Assembly: GCA_903837135.1 (NCBI GenBank)
Contig: CAILTK010000101.1
Span: 1-64,000, forward strand
Direction of reading: 5' to 3'
From: an uncultured Caulobacterales bacterium
GTDB taxonomy: Bacteria > Pseudomonadota > Alphaproteobacteria > Caulobacterales > Caulobacteraceae
Length of the DNA: 64,000 bases
Shown here: piece after piece, positions 1 through 10,164 of the stretch
How positions within the stretch are numbered: the first letter of the stretch is position 1
Layout of the letters: each line of letters opens with the position of its first letter
Made by a program: the position numbers and the translations under genes
The notes under the pieces: generated by a model
Told to the model about the DNA's origin: nothing
The model's database searches: none
What the model saw: only the letters and a program-made list of their open reading frames with translations

Positions 1-635
<635 letters not shown>

Positions 636-694
636 TTCCGCCTCATTCTTTACGCGATGTCCAGGCTCCACGGGGTGTCGGGTCGAAACCAACC

Positions 695-1288
695 ATGCGG
701 CTGAAGACGGCGATCATTGCGGGCGCGCTCGGCGTGTTCGCCGCTTCGGCGGCGCGTGCGGAGCCGCCCGCGCCTCAGCCCAAACCCTACGTCTCGCGGT
801 TCTGCGCCTCGGTCGCGCTCAACGACGTCGATCCGGGCCTGCTGCGTCAGCTCTACAACGATTGGGGCGCCCACTCCGCCAGCGACGTGAAGGCCCAGGC
901 CTTCCGTCCGGACGACCCGGAGACCCCGGGCCAGATGGCGGTGTTCGCCGACCCGGACGCGCCCAAGGCCTTCATCGAGCCGCGGCGCGGCATGTGCTCG
1001 CTGGTCTATACCAGTCAGCACACGCCTCCGGCGGTGATCGCCGAGTTCCGGACCGCCACCATCCCGGTTCACAAGGGCGCGCCGCCCGTTCCGTGGAAGC
1101 GGCTCGCCAGCAAGCGGCTTGGCGGCGGAGGGCCGATCCGCTATTTCCTGCCCACGGGCGACGATGGCCATTTCGGCCTCTGCGCGGCGATCTACGACGA
1201 CCTCAGACTGCACGACGCCGACCCGGCGACGCTGGTCCGGGTCCAAACCTGTCGCCTCGGCGACGACGAGACGTTCGACAATGGCTAA
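695..1288 (+). CDS. Exported protein of unknown function between atpD and atpC
   Basis: A 197-residue protein with a clear Sec signal peptide (MRLKTAIIAGALGVFAASAARA, cleavage probably after ARA). The mature part has three cysteines (around SRFCASV, RGMCSLV and FGLCAAIYDD, plus a later VQTCRLG) and no motif I recognise. It starts 59 bases after the atpD stop, and its last 8 bases overlap the atpC start (ATGGCTAA holds both the atpC ATG and this gene's TAA). That makes translational coupling likely, so it should be co-transcribed with ATP synthase although it is predicted to be periplasmic. Whether it has any role in the ATPase is unknown. Codon use matches its neighbours. Confidence 0.8.
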   Translation: MRLKTAIIAGALGVFAASAARAEPPAPQPKPYVSRFCASVALNDVDPGLLRQLYNDWGAHSASDVKAQAFRPDDPETPGQMAVFADPDAPKAFIEPRRGMCSLVYTSQHTPPAVIAEFRTATIPVHKGAPPVPWKRLASKRLGGGGPIRYFLPTGDDGHFGLCAAIYDDLRLHDADPATLVRVQTCRLGDDETFDNG

Positions 1289-1550
1289 GTTCCACTTCTC
1301 CCTGGTGTCGCCCGAGCGCGAGCTTTACGCCGGCGAGGTCGACCAGGTCGACGCGCCGGGCGCGGAGGGCGATTTCGGCGTGCTGGAGGGGCATGAGCCC
1401 TTCATGACCACCCTGCGCTCGGGACAGGTCATCGTCACCGTCGGCGCGGGGGCGCGGCGGGTGTTCGAAATCCAGGGCGGCTTCGCCGACGTGACGCCGG
1501 AAAGCTTCACCCTCCTGGCCGAACACGCCACCGAGATCGCCGCAGCCTAG
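1281..1550 (+). CDS. atpC: F0F1 ATP synthase subunit epsilon (short form)
   Basis: Central-stalk epsilon subunit of F1. The start is the ATG at 1281 (MAKFHFSLVSPERELYAGEV), inside the 3' end of the preceding gene; a longer upstream reading of the same frame is not protein-like. The 89 residues cover the N-terminal beta-sandwich (motifs GAEGDFGVLEGHEPFM and the late IQGGFADV). The protein stops at LLAEHATEIAAA, so the C-terminal helical hairpin of the ~130-140 residue family members is absent. In alphaproteobacteria a short epsilon is known together with a separate zeta inhibitor; that inhibitor gene is not in this window. Confidence 0.95.
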   Translation: MAKFHFSLVSPERELYAGEVDQVDAPGAEGDFGVLEGHEPFMTTLRSGQVIVTVGAGARRVFEIQGGFADVTPESFTLLAEHATEIAAA

Positions 1551-1599
1551 GCTTTACCGCCCGGGACGCCTACCTTTGGCGCAGCGGGAGAACACAGGC

Positions 1600-2199
1600 A
1601 TGCGGATCATCGACCTCATCGCCGTCGTGGCGGCCACCTTCGTCGCCTGCGGCGGCGCGGCGCGGGCCGATGCGGCGCCGGCGCCGTCCAGCGTCGCCGA
1701 CGCGATGATCCAGGTGGCCGACCGGGTCTGCCGCCCCGCCGCCGATACCCAGACCCCGCCCGCGAACTTCGCCGCCACGGCGGGTTATGGCCGCGAAGCC
1801 AGCCAGCCTCCGAACCTGCCGGTCGGCACCACCGCCCTCGACACTTGGCGCGCGCCGTCGCCCGAGGGCCGGCTCTATGTGATGAGCGGGGTGTTTCCGG
1901 AATCGACCACCCCCGGAACCTGCCTGGTCGCGCTCTACGACGCGGGCGCCGACGGGCTCGCCCAGCGCATCGGCGCCTATGTGCTGGGGTTGAAGCGCGG
2001 CTTCGTGCTGAACCCCAGGTACGACATCACCACCAAGGTGATGCACCTGACCCGCTATGACCGCCGCGTCGGCGACACCCTGCACTCGGTGATGATCATG
2101 GATGCGATCGATCCGAAGCCGGGCCAGCCCACCGAAGTGCTCGCCGCCTTCACCGTCGACTATGGCTGGGTTCTGCACCCGGGACGGGCCCGCCAGTGA
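1600..2199 (+). CDS. Exported protein of unknown function
   Basis: A 199-residue protein starting at ATG 1600, chosen over an in-frame TTG at 1576 because it begins a signal peptide (MRIIDLIAVVAATFVACGGA, cleavage near ARA-DAAPA) and has GGGAG about 10 bases upstream. The mature region has phrases such as RLYVMSGVFPE, GTCLVALYDAG and HSVMIMDAID and reads as a beta-rich periplasmic domain, but I do not recognise the family. The stop lies 13 bases before the next small membrane protein, so the two may be co-transcribed. Confidence 0.75.
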   Translation: MRIIDLIAVVAATFVACGGAARADAAPAPSSVADAMIQVADRVCRPAADTQTPPANFAATAGYGREASQPPNLPVGTTALDTWRAPSPEGRLYVMSGVFPESTTPGTCLVALYDAGADGLAQRIGAYVLGLKRGFVLNPRYDITTKVMHLTRYDRRVGDTLHSVMIMDAIDPKPGQPTEVLAAFTVDYGWVLHPGRARQ

Positions 2200-2212
2200 C
2201 AGGCTTTTTTCT

Positions 2213-2464
2213 GTGACCGATCTTTTGCTCAACGTCGGCGGCGTGTTCGGCGTGCTGCTGATGTTGGTGGCCTATGCGGGCATTCACTTCGACAGGCTCG
2301 ATCCCAAGAAGGCCACCGCCCTTTTGATGAATCTGACCGGCTCCAGCCTGGTGCTGCTGTCCATGCTGCACGCCTTCAACCTCTCGGCCTTCCTGATGGA
2401 GGCGGCCTGGGCGGTGATCGCGGTGTTCGGGCTGGCGCGGCTGGCGATGAAGCGGGGCTCCTAA
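2213..2464 (+). CDS. Small membrane protein, CBU_0592-like
   Basis: An 83-residue protein starting at GTG 2213 (VTDLLLNVGGVFGVLLMLVAY). Three hydrophobic segments are visible, at about residues 5-22, 34-52 and 56-76. The intervening GIHFDRLDPKKATALLMNLTGSSLVL resembles the CBU_0592-like family of small integral membrane proteins of unknown role. A longer upstream reading of the frame overlaps the previous gene and has no membrane character, so it was rejected. It is followed by an intergenic region of inverted repeats that may end transcription. Confidence 0.75.
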   Translation: MTDLLLNVGGVFGVLLMLVAYAGIHFDRLDPKKATALLMNLTGSSLVLLSMLHAFNLSAFLMEAAWAVIAVFGLARLAMKRGS

Positions 2465-2587
2465 ACATACGGAGTCATCCTCGGGCGCAGCGAAGCGGAG
2501 GCCCGAGGACCCCGCAGCTGATCGGGTGGAGGTGCTGGGCGCTCGGGTCAAGCCCGAGCATGACCCCATTTAGCACCGCTTGAGCGC
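2465..2587. repeat. Convergent intergenic region with two inverted repeats
   Basis: This gap lies between convergent genes. It holds an inverted repeat CCTCGGG (2479-2485) / CCCGAGG (2502-2508) and a tighter hairpin GCTCGGG (2541-2547) / CCCGAGC (2553-2559) with a 5-base loop. The phrase CTCGGGTCAAGCCCGAGCATGAC belongs to a hairpin repeat common between genes in alphaproteobacteria. It may act as a bidirectional terminator or be an inert repeat. Confidence 0.6.
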
Positions 2588-3465
<878 letters not shown>

Positions 3466-3469
<4 letters not shown>

Positions 3470-4131
3470 CCAGGGTCCTTCACCTGAGCGGCGTTGAGAA
3501 AGTCGGTCAGCGCGTCGGTTCTATGCTGCACGAAGGGCTCGGTCGAGGCGGCGGCGTGCTCGCCCACCAGCACCGTGGTCATGCCGAGCGCGGCCGCGGG
3601 CGCCAGGTTGACGGCGCGGTCCTCGAAGAAGGCCGTGCTCGCCGGCGTCACCGCGTGGGCGGCGATCAGGGCGTCGAAGGCGCGCGGATCGGGCTTGGCG
3701 ATCAGGCCGGCCGCCTCGGTGTGGAACACCTCGTCGAACAGGTCGGCGATGCCAAGCCGCTCGAGGACCCGCTCCGCGTGCCATTCCGAGCCGTTGGTGA
3801 ACACCAGCCTGCGCCCGGGCAGCCGCTGCAAGGCGAGCCGCAGCGCCGGGTCCGGCGTCAGAAGATCGAGCGGCACGTCGTGGACGTCGCGCAGGAAGTC
3901 GTGCGGATCCGCGTCGTGGTGCTCGATCAGGCCGGGCGCGGCCGAACCGTACGCGTCGAGATAGCGCTTCTGCACCGCCCAGGCCTCGTCGGGCGACAGG
4001 CCGGTCAGCCGCACGAAATAGTCCTGGATCCGCGCCTCGATGGCCAGGATGTAGCCCGACGACGGCGGATAGAGGGTGTTGTCGAGGTCGAACAACCAGG
4101 TGTCGACGTAGCTGAAATCGACGCCCGGCAT
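3466..4131 (-). CDS. HAD-family pyrimidine 5'-nucleotidase
   Basis: HAD-superfamily hydrolase of the pyrimidine 5'-nucleotidase / SDT1-like type, 221 residues. Motif I is [12 protein letters not shown], near the N-terminus, with the two aspartates used for phosphoryl transfer. Motif II is FTNGSEWH, and the late FFEDRAVNL region carries the acidic motif. ATG 4131 and a GTG at 4134 are both possible starts; both overlap the argB stop (TGATG or GTGA), so translation is coupled either way. Next to argB and dapD this is a conserved Caulobacterales-type neighbourhood, and its substrate is assigned only by family. Confidence 0.85.
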
Positions 4132-5102
4132 CACCCCGCGCGCACCAGGGTGCCGGCGCCGTGCTCGGTGAACAGCTCCAGCAGCATGGCGTGCGGACGT
4201 CGGCCATCCATGATCACCACCGCCTCCACGCCCGCATCGACCGCGGCGATGGCCGTTTCGAGCTTGGGGATCATGCCGCCGGTGGCGGTGCCGTCGCGGA
4301 TGGCGGCGAAGGCTTCGCTGACGGTCAGCTGACGGATCAGCTGGCCCGACTTGTCGAGCACGCCCTTGACGTCGGTGAGCAGCAGCATGCGCTTGGCCTT
4401 CAGCGCACCGGCCACCGCCCCCGCCACCGTGTCGGCGTTGATGTTGAAGGTCTCGCCGGCCTCCGACACGCCGATCGGCGCGATCACCGGCACATAGTCC
4501 TGCTCGGCGTTGATCAAGAGCCTGAGGATCTGCGGATCGACCCGGCGCGGCTCCCCGACCAGGCCGAGGTCGACCACCTGCTCGATCATCGAGTCCGGGT
4601 CCTTCTTGGTGCGCCGCGCCTTGGTGACGGTGATCAGCCGCGCGTCCTTGCCGGACAGGCCGACGCCGCGCACGTCGGCCTCCGTGCCCGCCCGGTTGAT
4701 CCAGTGCACGATCTCCTTGTTGATCGCGCCGGAGAGGACCATCTCGGCCACCTCCATCGTCGCCTCGTCCGTCACGCGCAGGCCGTCGACGAAGGTCGAC
4801 TTCACGCCGGCCTTGTCGAGCATGCGGCTGATCTGCGGACCGCCGCCGTGCACCACCACCGGATGGACGCCGAGCAGCTTCAGGAGGACGAGGTCGGCGG
4901 CGAACTTGCGCGCCACCGCCTCCTCGCCCATGGCGTGGCCGCCGTATTTGATCACCACCGTCTCGCGGTCGTAGATCTGGATATAGGGCAGGGCCTCGGC
5001 GAGGGTGGTGGCCGTGGCCCAGGCGGCCTCCTCCTCCTCGGCGCCCGGGTTCGGCGTACCCGCGCTATGGCCGGAAGAGCCGGGATCGGTCTGGTCGGTC
5101 AC
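4131..5102 (-). CDS. argB: Acetylglutamate kinase
   Basis: Phosphorylates N-acetylglutamate, the second step of arginine synthesis, in the cytoplasm. The 323 residues include an N-terminal extension of roughly 25 acidic, low-complexity residues before the core at [19 protein letters not shown]. Core motifs are VIKYGGHAM (phosphate binding), [24 protein letters not shown], and the C-terminal [16 protein letters not shown] and TDVKGVLD. It lies 55 bases downstream of engB and overlaps the nucleotidase gene, in the rpmH operon. Confidence 0.96.
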   Translation of the reverse strand: MTDQTDPGSSGHSAGTPNPGAEEEEAAWATATTLAEALPYIQIYDRETVVIKYGGHAMGEEAVARKFAADLVLLKLLGVHPVVVHGGGPQISRMLDKAGVKSTFVDGLRVTDEATMEVAEMVLSGAINKEIVHWINRAGTEADVRGVGLSGKDARLITVTKARRTKKDPDSMIEQVVDLGLVGEPRRVDPQILRLLINAEQDYVPVIAPIGVSEAGETFNINADTVAGAVAGALKAKRMLLLTDVKGVLDKSGQLIRQLTVSEAFAAIRDGTATGGMIPKLETAIAAVDAGVEAVVIMDGRRPHAMLLELFTEHGAGTLVRAG

Positions 5103-5157
5103 GGGCGGAGGCTCCGGATCAGGCGGCGGGACGGTATGGCGAATATGCGCCGGCCCA

Positions 5158-5799
5158 TCAAGCGTCGAGGGCCGCTGCGATCTCGGCCCTGAGCTCGGGC
5201 AGGCCGAAACCGGTCTCGGACGAGGTGGCGGCCACCCGCGGAAAGGCCGCCGGCCGCTTGCGGATGGCGTCGAGGGTTTCCGACCGGAGGGTCTCCACCG
5301 CCTTGGGGTCGCGCAGCTTGTCGGCCTTGGTCAGCACGATCTGGTAGGAGACGGCCGCGAGATCCAGCGCGTCCAACGCTTCGCCGTCGACCTTCTTCAG
5401 ACCGTGGCGGGCGTCGATGAGGAGATAGACCCGCTTGAGGTTCGGCCGCCCGCGCAGGTAGGCGCGGCCGAGGTTCTGGAAGTCCTTGACCGTCTTCTTG
5501 CCGGCCACCGCGAAGCCATAGCCCGGCAGGTCGACCAGCCGGGCGCGTCCGTCGAAGTCGAACAGGTTCACCTCGCGCGTGCGGCCGGGCTCGTTGGAGG
5601 CCCGCGCCAGGCCCTTGCGCCCGGTGACGGCGTTGATCAGGCTCGACTTGCCCACGTTGGAGCGCCCGGCGAAGGCCACTTCGGGCCGGTCGGGCGGGGG
5701 CAGCTGCTCGATCTTGGCGCAGCCCATCATGAAATCGACCGGGTGGGCGAAGGCCACGCGGGCGGCCTCGATCTCCTCGTCCGTGTAAGCCGCGTCCAC
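5158..5799 (-). CDS. engB: Ribosome biogenesis GTP-binding protein YihA/YsxC
   Basis: Small essential GTPase used in 50S ribosomal subunit assembly. The 213 residues show G1 [16 protein letters not shown]2 region [10 protein letters not shown]3 DLPGYGFA, G4 LTKADKL and a C-terminal [11 protein letters not shown]5. The start is GTG 5799: the G of the yidC TAG stop is the first base of this GTG, so the genes overlap by one base. The same frame stays open far upstream through antisense-like sequence, which is an artefact of high GC. Confidence 0.95.
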   Translation of the reverse strand: MDAAYTDEEIEAARVAFAHPVDFMMGCAKIEQLPPPDRPEVAFAGRSNVGKSSLINAVTGRKGLARASNEPGRTREVNLFDFDGRARLVDLPGYGFAVAGKKTVKDFQNLGRAYLRGRPNLKRVYLLIDARHGLKKVDGEALDALDLAAVSYQIVLTKADKLRDPKAVETLRSETLDAIRKRPAAFPRVAATSSETGFGLPELRAEIAAALDA

Positions 5800-7607
5800 T
5801 AGCTCTTCACGATCGCAGGGGCGCGGCGGCCCCTGATCCGGTCGATCAGGTCGTCGATCGGGTTCTCGGCGCCATAGCGGTGCATGATGAAATACTGCTG
5901 GACGATCGTCAGGCTCGACGACCAGGTCCAGTAGATCAGGATGCCCGACGGCGAGTGCGCCAGCATGACGGTGAACACCAGCGGGAACAACTGCATCATC
6001 ATCTTCTGGGTCGGGTCGGTGGTGGCCTGCGGGCTCATCTGGGTGGTGAGCCATTGCACCGCGCCGTAGCACAGCGGCCAGACGCCGATGGCCAGCACCG
6101 TGCCGAGGATCGGTATGGCGGCCGGGTTGTACGGCAGAAGGCCGAACAGATTGCCCCAGGCCGTGGGATCGGGCGCCGACAGGTCGTGGATCCAGCCGAA
6201 GAAGGGCGCGTGGCGCATCTCCAGCGTCACGTAGAGCACCTTGTAGAGGGCGTACCAGATGGGGATCTGCACCAGCACCGGCAGGCAGCCGGCCAGCGGG
6301 TTGATCTTCTCCCGCTGGTAGAGGGCCATGGTCTCCTGCTGCTGCTTGGCCGGCTCGTCGGGGAAGCGCTGTTTGATCGCCTCGATCTCCGGCTGCAGCT
6401 TCTTCATCTTCGACATGGAGGCGAAGGACCGGTTGGCCAGCGGGAACAGGATCAGCTTCACCGTGACGGTGAGCAGAAGGATGGCGACGCCGAAATTGCC
6501 GATCAGCCGGTGGAAGAACTCCAGCAGCCAGAACAAGAGCTTGGTCAGGAACCACAAATGGCCCCAGTCGACCGCGTCGTCGAGGTTCGGCGCCCCCAGG
6601 CTCTTGGTATAGTCCTGCAGGATCGACACCTTCTTGGCGCCGGCGAACACATGCGTCGTTTCCGAGACCGTCTGGCCGGGCGCGAGGGCCCTAGGCTGGC
6701 CCTGATAGAGGGCCTCGAACACGTCGGTTCCGTTGTCGACCGTATAGACGAAGGCGTCCTTGGCCTGTTCGTTCTGATCCGGAATGATGGCGCCCAGCCA
6801 GTAGTGGTCGGTGATGCCGAGCCAGCCGCCCTTGGACGCGACGGTGGTGTCGCCGTTCTTCTTCCAGTCCTTGAACGCCGCCAGGTGCAGGGTCTGGCTG
6901 GCGCTGGAGAAGAAGGGGATGGTCGGCCCATTGCCGACGCCGAGCACGCCGACGCCGCCCTCGTGGATGATGTTGATCGGCGTCAGCTGCGGCATGCCCT
7001 GCCGCTGGATCGAGGCGTAGGGAACGAGCTGCAGCGCCGCCGAGCCCTTGTTGGCCGCCGTGTTGACGACGGTGAACATGAACTTGTCGTCGACGCTGAT
7101 GGTGCGAGTGAACACCACGCCCTGGCCGTTGTCGTAGGTCAGCGTCACCGGATGGCCGACCGACAGGGTCGAGCCGGCCGGCGCGGTCCACAGGGCGACG
7201 GAGGTCGGCGCCGTTCCGGCCCAGCCGAAGTCGGCGAAGTAGGCGTTCTTGGCCCCCTCGGGCCGGAAGAGCTCCACCGGCGGAGAGTTCTTGGCCGTCG
7301 TCTCCAGGTAGCCCTTCATGAACAGGTCGTCGATCCGTCCGCCCTTCAGCGCGATCGACCCCTTCAGCGCCGGGGTGTCGATCGGCACGCGCGGCGAGGC
7401 GGCCAGGGCCTGAGCCCGGTCGGCGAACACCGAGGCGCCCGGCGGCGCGGCGGCGGCGGGCTGGGCCGCGGCGTACTGGGCCTTGGCCTTCTGCTCGGCG
7501 GCCTGACGCTTCTGCATCGGCCCGAACACGAACAGCTGATAGACAGCCATCAGGGCGAGCGCGCACACGAAGAACACGATGGTGTTGCGCGTGCTTTCCT
7601 TATCCAT
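5799..7607 (-). CDS. yidC: Membrane protein insertase YidC
   Basis: Inserts and folds inner-membrane proteins, with or without SecYEG. The start is ATG 7607 ([26 protein letters not shown]), which gives 602 residues and an N-terminal membrane anchor; the frame is open further upstream but that part is not protein-like. A periplasmic beta-sandwich domain spans roughly residues 60-350. The conserved 60KD_IMP core follows: [34 protein letters not shown] and the late [19 protein letters not shown]. It lies between rnpA and engB; the usual yidD gene is absent. Confidence 0.97.
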   Translation of the reverse strand: MDKESTRNTIVFFVCALALMAVYQLFVFGPMQKRQAAEQKAKAQYAAAQPAAAAPPGASVFADRAQALAASPRVPIDTPALKGSIALKGGRIDDLFMKGYLETTAKNSPPVELFRPEGAKNAYFADFGWAGTAPTSVALWTAPAGSTLSVGHPVTLTYDNGQGVVFTRTISVDDKFMFTVVNTAANKGSAALQLVPYASIQRQGMPQLTPINIIHEGGVGVLGVGNGPTIPFFSSASQTLHLAAFKDWKKNGDTTVASKGGWLGITDHYWLGAIIPDQNEQAKDAFVYTVDNGTDVFEALYQGQPRALAPGQTVSETTHVFAGAKKVSILQDYTKSLGAPNLDDAVDWGHLWFLTKLLFWLLEFFHRLIGNFGVAILLLTVTVKLILFPLANRSFASMSKMKKLQPEIEAIKQRFPDEPAKQQQETMALYQREKINPLAGCLPVLVQIPIWYALYKVLYVTLEMRHAPFFGWIHDLSAPDPTAWGNLFGLLPYNPAAIPILGTVLAIGVWPLCYGAVQWLTTQMSPQATTDPTQKMMMQLFPLVFTVMLAHSPSGILIYWTWSSSLTIVQQYFIMHRYGAENPIDDLIDRIRGRRAPAIVKS

Positions 7608-7638
7608 GGGGCTGTCTTCTAAGCGAGGAGGCGGGGCT

Positions 7639-8064
7639 CTAGGCCCCCGTCTGAGATGCGGTGGAGGAACGGTCGCCGCTGCGCCGCGGCCCAGGCGGTG
7701 AACCTGGCGCTGCATCGGGCGCGGCGAGGCTTATCAGCGCGCTTTTCACGTCGTCAAGCAGCCGTTCCCAAGCGCGCGCCTGCAGGCTCGAGCGCGCGAC
7801 GAACACATAGTCATATCCGGGGGCCCCGTGTAGGGGCAAAAGCCGGCGCGCGGCTTCGCGCATGCGTCGCTTGCACCGGTTGCGCACCACCGCGCCGCCG
7901 AGTTTCTTGGTGGCGGTGAAGCCGACCCGCATCCTGCCCGGGACGGGACCGGCGATCATCTGGATCATCACCGAACCCTTTGCGCTGACACGGCCTTTGG
8001 CGGCGGCCAGAAATTCCGGCCGCCTGGTCAGGCGCAGGATCGAAGGACCAGCCGCCGGGGTCAG
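7639..8064 (-). CDS. rnpA: Ribonuclease P protein component, probable CTG start
   Basis: Protein subunit of RNase P, which trims tRNA 5' leaders. The RNR signature is clear in [23 protein letters not shown] at 7971 gives only 110 residues and loses the conserved N-terminus, but the frame continues upstream as [22 protein letters not shown], a typical RnpA N-terminal helix. No ATG, GTG or TTG exists between that helix and the in-frame stop at 8077-8079. The best candidate is CTG 8064, which overlaps the rpmH TGA as CTGA and gives 141 residues; a CTG at 8037 or an ATC at 8040 would also keep the helix. Gene identity is certain; the start is inferred. Confidence 0.9.
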   Translation of the reverse strand: MTPAAGPSILRLTRRPEFLAAAKGRVSAKGSVMIQMIAGPVPGRMRVGFTATKKLGGAVVRNRCKRRMREAARRLLPLHGAPGYDYVFVARSSLQARAWERLLDDVKSALISLAAPDAAPGSPPGPRRSGDRSSTASQTGA

Positions 8065-8195
8065 GCCGTCAGGCGCTTACGGCCGCGGGCGCGGCGACGC
8101 GCGATGACCTTCTGACCGTTCTTGGTGGCCATACGCGAACGCCAGCCGTGGCGGCGCTTGCGCACGAGGCGGCTCGGCTGGAAGGTGCGCTTCAC
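8061..8195 (-). CDS. rpmH: 50S ribosomal protein L34
   Basis: Tiny 44-residue basic protein of the large ribosomal subunit. It starts at GTG 8195 and reads [20 protein letters not shown], then [20 protein letters not shown] and LTA, which is an unmistakable L34. It is first in the operon rpmH-rnpA-yidC-engB-argB-nucleotidase-dapD. Its stop codon overlaps the proposed CTG start of rnpA. The promoter must lie in 8196-8288, where I see no clear consensus. Confidence 0.97.
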   Translation of the reverse strand: MKRTFQPSRLVRKRRHGWRSRMATKNGQKVIARRRARGRKRLTA

Positions 8196-8288
8196 GTCGA
8201 AGAACTCCGGGGGGTCGGGAAATCAGAGCGGGGGCTTATGAGGGACGGCGCTCCGCCTGTCAATGGGCGCGCGCCTGGGCGCCCCCGA

Positions 8289-9185
8289 TCACGCCGGGGT
8301 CGCCGGAGCGTCGTGGGCAAGGGCCGCGGCGGGCGCGCCGCGCTCGCCCATCACCACCGCCACGCTGCCGACCAGGATCATCGCCCCGCCCGCCGCCAGG
8401 CCCGCGGTCATCCGGTCGCCGAACATCAGCACGCCGAGCGCCGCGCCGAGCAGGGGTTCGATGTTGATGAAGACCCCCGCGGTGGCGCTGCCGACCCGGC
8501 GGGCGCCGAACTGCCAGGCGGCGGTGGCCAGAAGGGTCGATATCAGGCCCTGACCGATCACGCCCGCCCAGGCGGCCGCGCTGAGGTTCAGCTTCGGCGG
8601 CCCATGCAGCAGGAGGGCGATCGGCAGGATGGCGAGGGTGGCGACCACCATGGTGACCGCCGGAATCGCCATCGCCGATCGCGGCTGCGGGCCCCGTTTC
8701 AGCGCCACCAGCCAGCCGATGAAGACGAACAGGGAGACGAGCGAGAGCGCGATGCCGAGCGGCGTGCTCGCCCCATCCGGCCGCCCGGCGATCAGCGCCG
8801 CGCCGAGGGTGGCGCCGGCCACCCCGGCCCACGACAGCCGGGTCTGCCGTTCGCCCATCAGCCGGGCCGAGAGGGCGATCAGCGCCGGCATGGCGCCGAC
8901 CAGCAGGGCGGCCACGGTGACGCTGACCCGGGCGAGCCCCTCGAACTGCAGCAGGAAGGCCGCGCCGTAGAAGGCGCCGCCGATCAGGATCGCCGGCGAG
9001 CGGAACAGAGCGCGCGTCTCGCGACGGGCGAAGGCGAAGGGCGCGCCGGCCGCGGCGGCGACGACGAAGCGCAGGAGCACCAGGTGAGCGGGCTCCATCT
9101 CGCGGAGCGCCACCTTGCCGAGCGGAAAGCCGAGGCCCCAGGCGAAGCCCGCGACCACCAGGGCGAGGACCGCCAATCCTTTCAT
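8289..9185 (-). CDS. DMT (EamA) family transporter
   Basis: A 298-residue polytopic membrane protein with about ten hydrophobic segments in two EamA repeats, the drug/metabolite transporter layout. Family phrases include AGFAWGLGFPLGKVAL near the start, LLRFVVAAAAGAPFA, and in the second repeat FINIEPLLGAALGVLMFGDRM followed by GAMILVGSVAVVMGER. The substrate cannot be read from the sequence. It is monocistronic on the minus strand, and its start lies 156 bases from the divergent TVP38-like gene. Confidence 0.9.
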   Translation of the reverse strand: MKGLAVLALVVAGFAWGLGFPLGKVALREMEPAHLVLLRFVVAAAAGAPFAFARRETRALFRSPAILIGGAFYGAAFLLQFEGLARVSVTVAALLVGAMPALIALSARLMGERQTRLSWAGVAGATLGAALIAGRPDGASTPLGIALSLVSLFVFIGWLVALKRGPQPRSAMAIPAVTMVVATLAILPIALLLHGPPKLNLSAAAWAGVIGQGLISTLLATAAWQFGARRVGSATAGVFINIEPLLGAALGVLMFGDRMTAGLAAGGAMILVGSVAVVMGERGAPAAALAHDAPATPA

Positions 9186-9341
9186 GTCTCCTGGTCCTCG
9201 TGTCGCGGTCCTGCACCCCGCATCCAGGCGCGCCGCTTAGCAGGTCGGATGCACCGGCGGAATGACCCGCGACGGACGCCGGCGGCCCGTCCGTTGAACC
9301 AAATGCCCACTCGTGGTTTTCTGTCGATCGGGAGGAGCCGA

Positions 9342-10121
9342 ATGGTTTCGATCACCACAGGCGGCGAGCGCGAAGACGCTCTTGCTTCGGGAGGTCTCAA
9401 GTGGGCGCGTTTCGTCGTCGTCGGCCTCGTGCTGGCTGCGATCGCGGCGGCGATCTGGTTCGGATTGCCCGACAAGCTGTCGCTGAATGAACTGCGTACC
9501 CAGCGCGGCCTGCTGGCCGCCTTCGTCCACGCCCATCCCTGGCGGAGCTTGTCGCTCTATTTTCTCCTCTACGCCGCGATCGTCACCTTCTCGATCCCGG
9601 GGGCCCTGGTGATGACGCTCAGCGGCGGTCTCCTGTTTGGAACGCTCGAAGGCGGCGCCGCGGCGGTGGGCGCGGTGTCGCTGGGCTCGGTCCTGATGTA
9701 CCTCGGCGCGCACACCGCGGTGGGCGACAGCCTCAGGCTTTGGCTGAGGGGGCGCAGCGCCGTGATGCAGCGCCTCGAGGCGGAGGTCAGCCGGCATCCG
9801 TTCACCAACACCCTGACCCTTCGCCTGATCCCGGCGGCCCCGATCTTCCTGGTCAATCTCGCCGCCGGCTTCGTGCGCATGCCGCTCCTGCCCTACGCCC
9901 TGGCGACGGTGATCGGCGTGATCCCGTCCACCTTTCTGTACGCCTGGGTCGGCGAGGGGCTGGATAACCTGTTCGCGACCATCGAGCCGGACTCGTTGAT
10001 GAGCGTTATCCGCACCGAGCTTGCCTTGCCCGTGCTGGGCCTGCTGTGTCTCGCGGCCGTGCCGCTCGCCCTGCGCTGGTGGACCGGCCGGCGCGTTGCT
10101 CAAAGTCACGCCGTACAGTAA
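9342..10121 (+). CDS. TVP38/TMEM64 (DedA-like) family membrane protein
   Basis: A 259-residue protein starting at ATG 9342 behind a strong GGAGGAG ribosome site. Membrane segments flank the SNARE-associated (VTT) core: IVTFSIPGALVMTLSGGLLFG, GSVLMYLGAHTAVG, then LRLIPAAPIFLVNLAAGF and a final helix near VLGLLCLAAVPLAL. Family members are membrane proteins proposed to act in lipid or undecaprenyl-phosphate trafficking, with functions still being worked out. The ORF is open upstream without coding character. A histidine kinase gene follows 43 bases downstream. Confidence 0.9.
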   Translation: MVSITTGGEREDALASGGLKWARFVVVGLVLAAIAAAIWFGLPDKLSLNELRTQRGLLAAFVHAHPWRSLSLYFLLYAAIVTFSIPGALVMTLSGGLLFGTLEGGAAAVGAVSLGSVLMYLGAHTAVGDSLRLWLRGRSAVMQRLEAEVSRHPFTNTLTLRLIPAAPIFLVNLAAGFVRMPLLPYALATVIGVIPSTFLYAWVGEGLDNLFATIEPDSLMSVIRTELALPVLGLLCLAAVPLALRWWTGRRVAQSHAVQ

Positions 10122-10164
10122 CGCAGGCGAGCGGGCCGCCCCGGCCTGGCGTCGAGAAGGGCGA

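Noticed and set aside
5880-7622. A 580-codon plus-strand frame
   Set aside because: Antisense to yidC, whose identity is certain.
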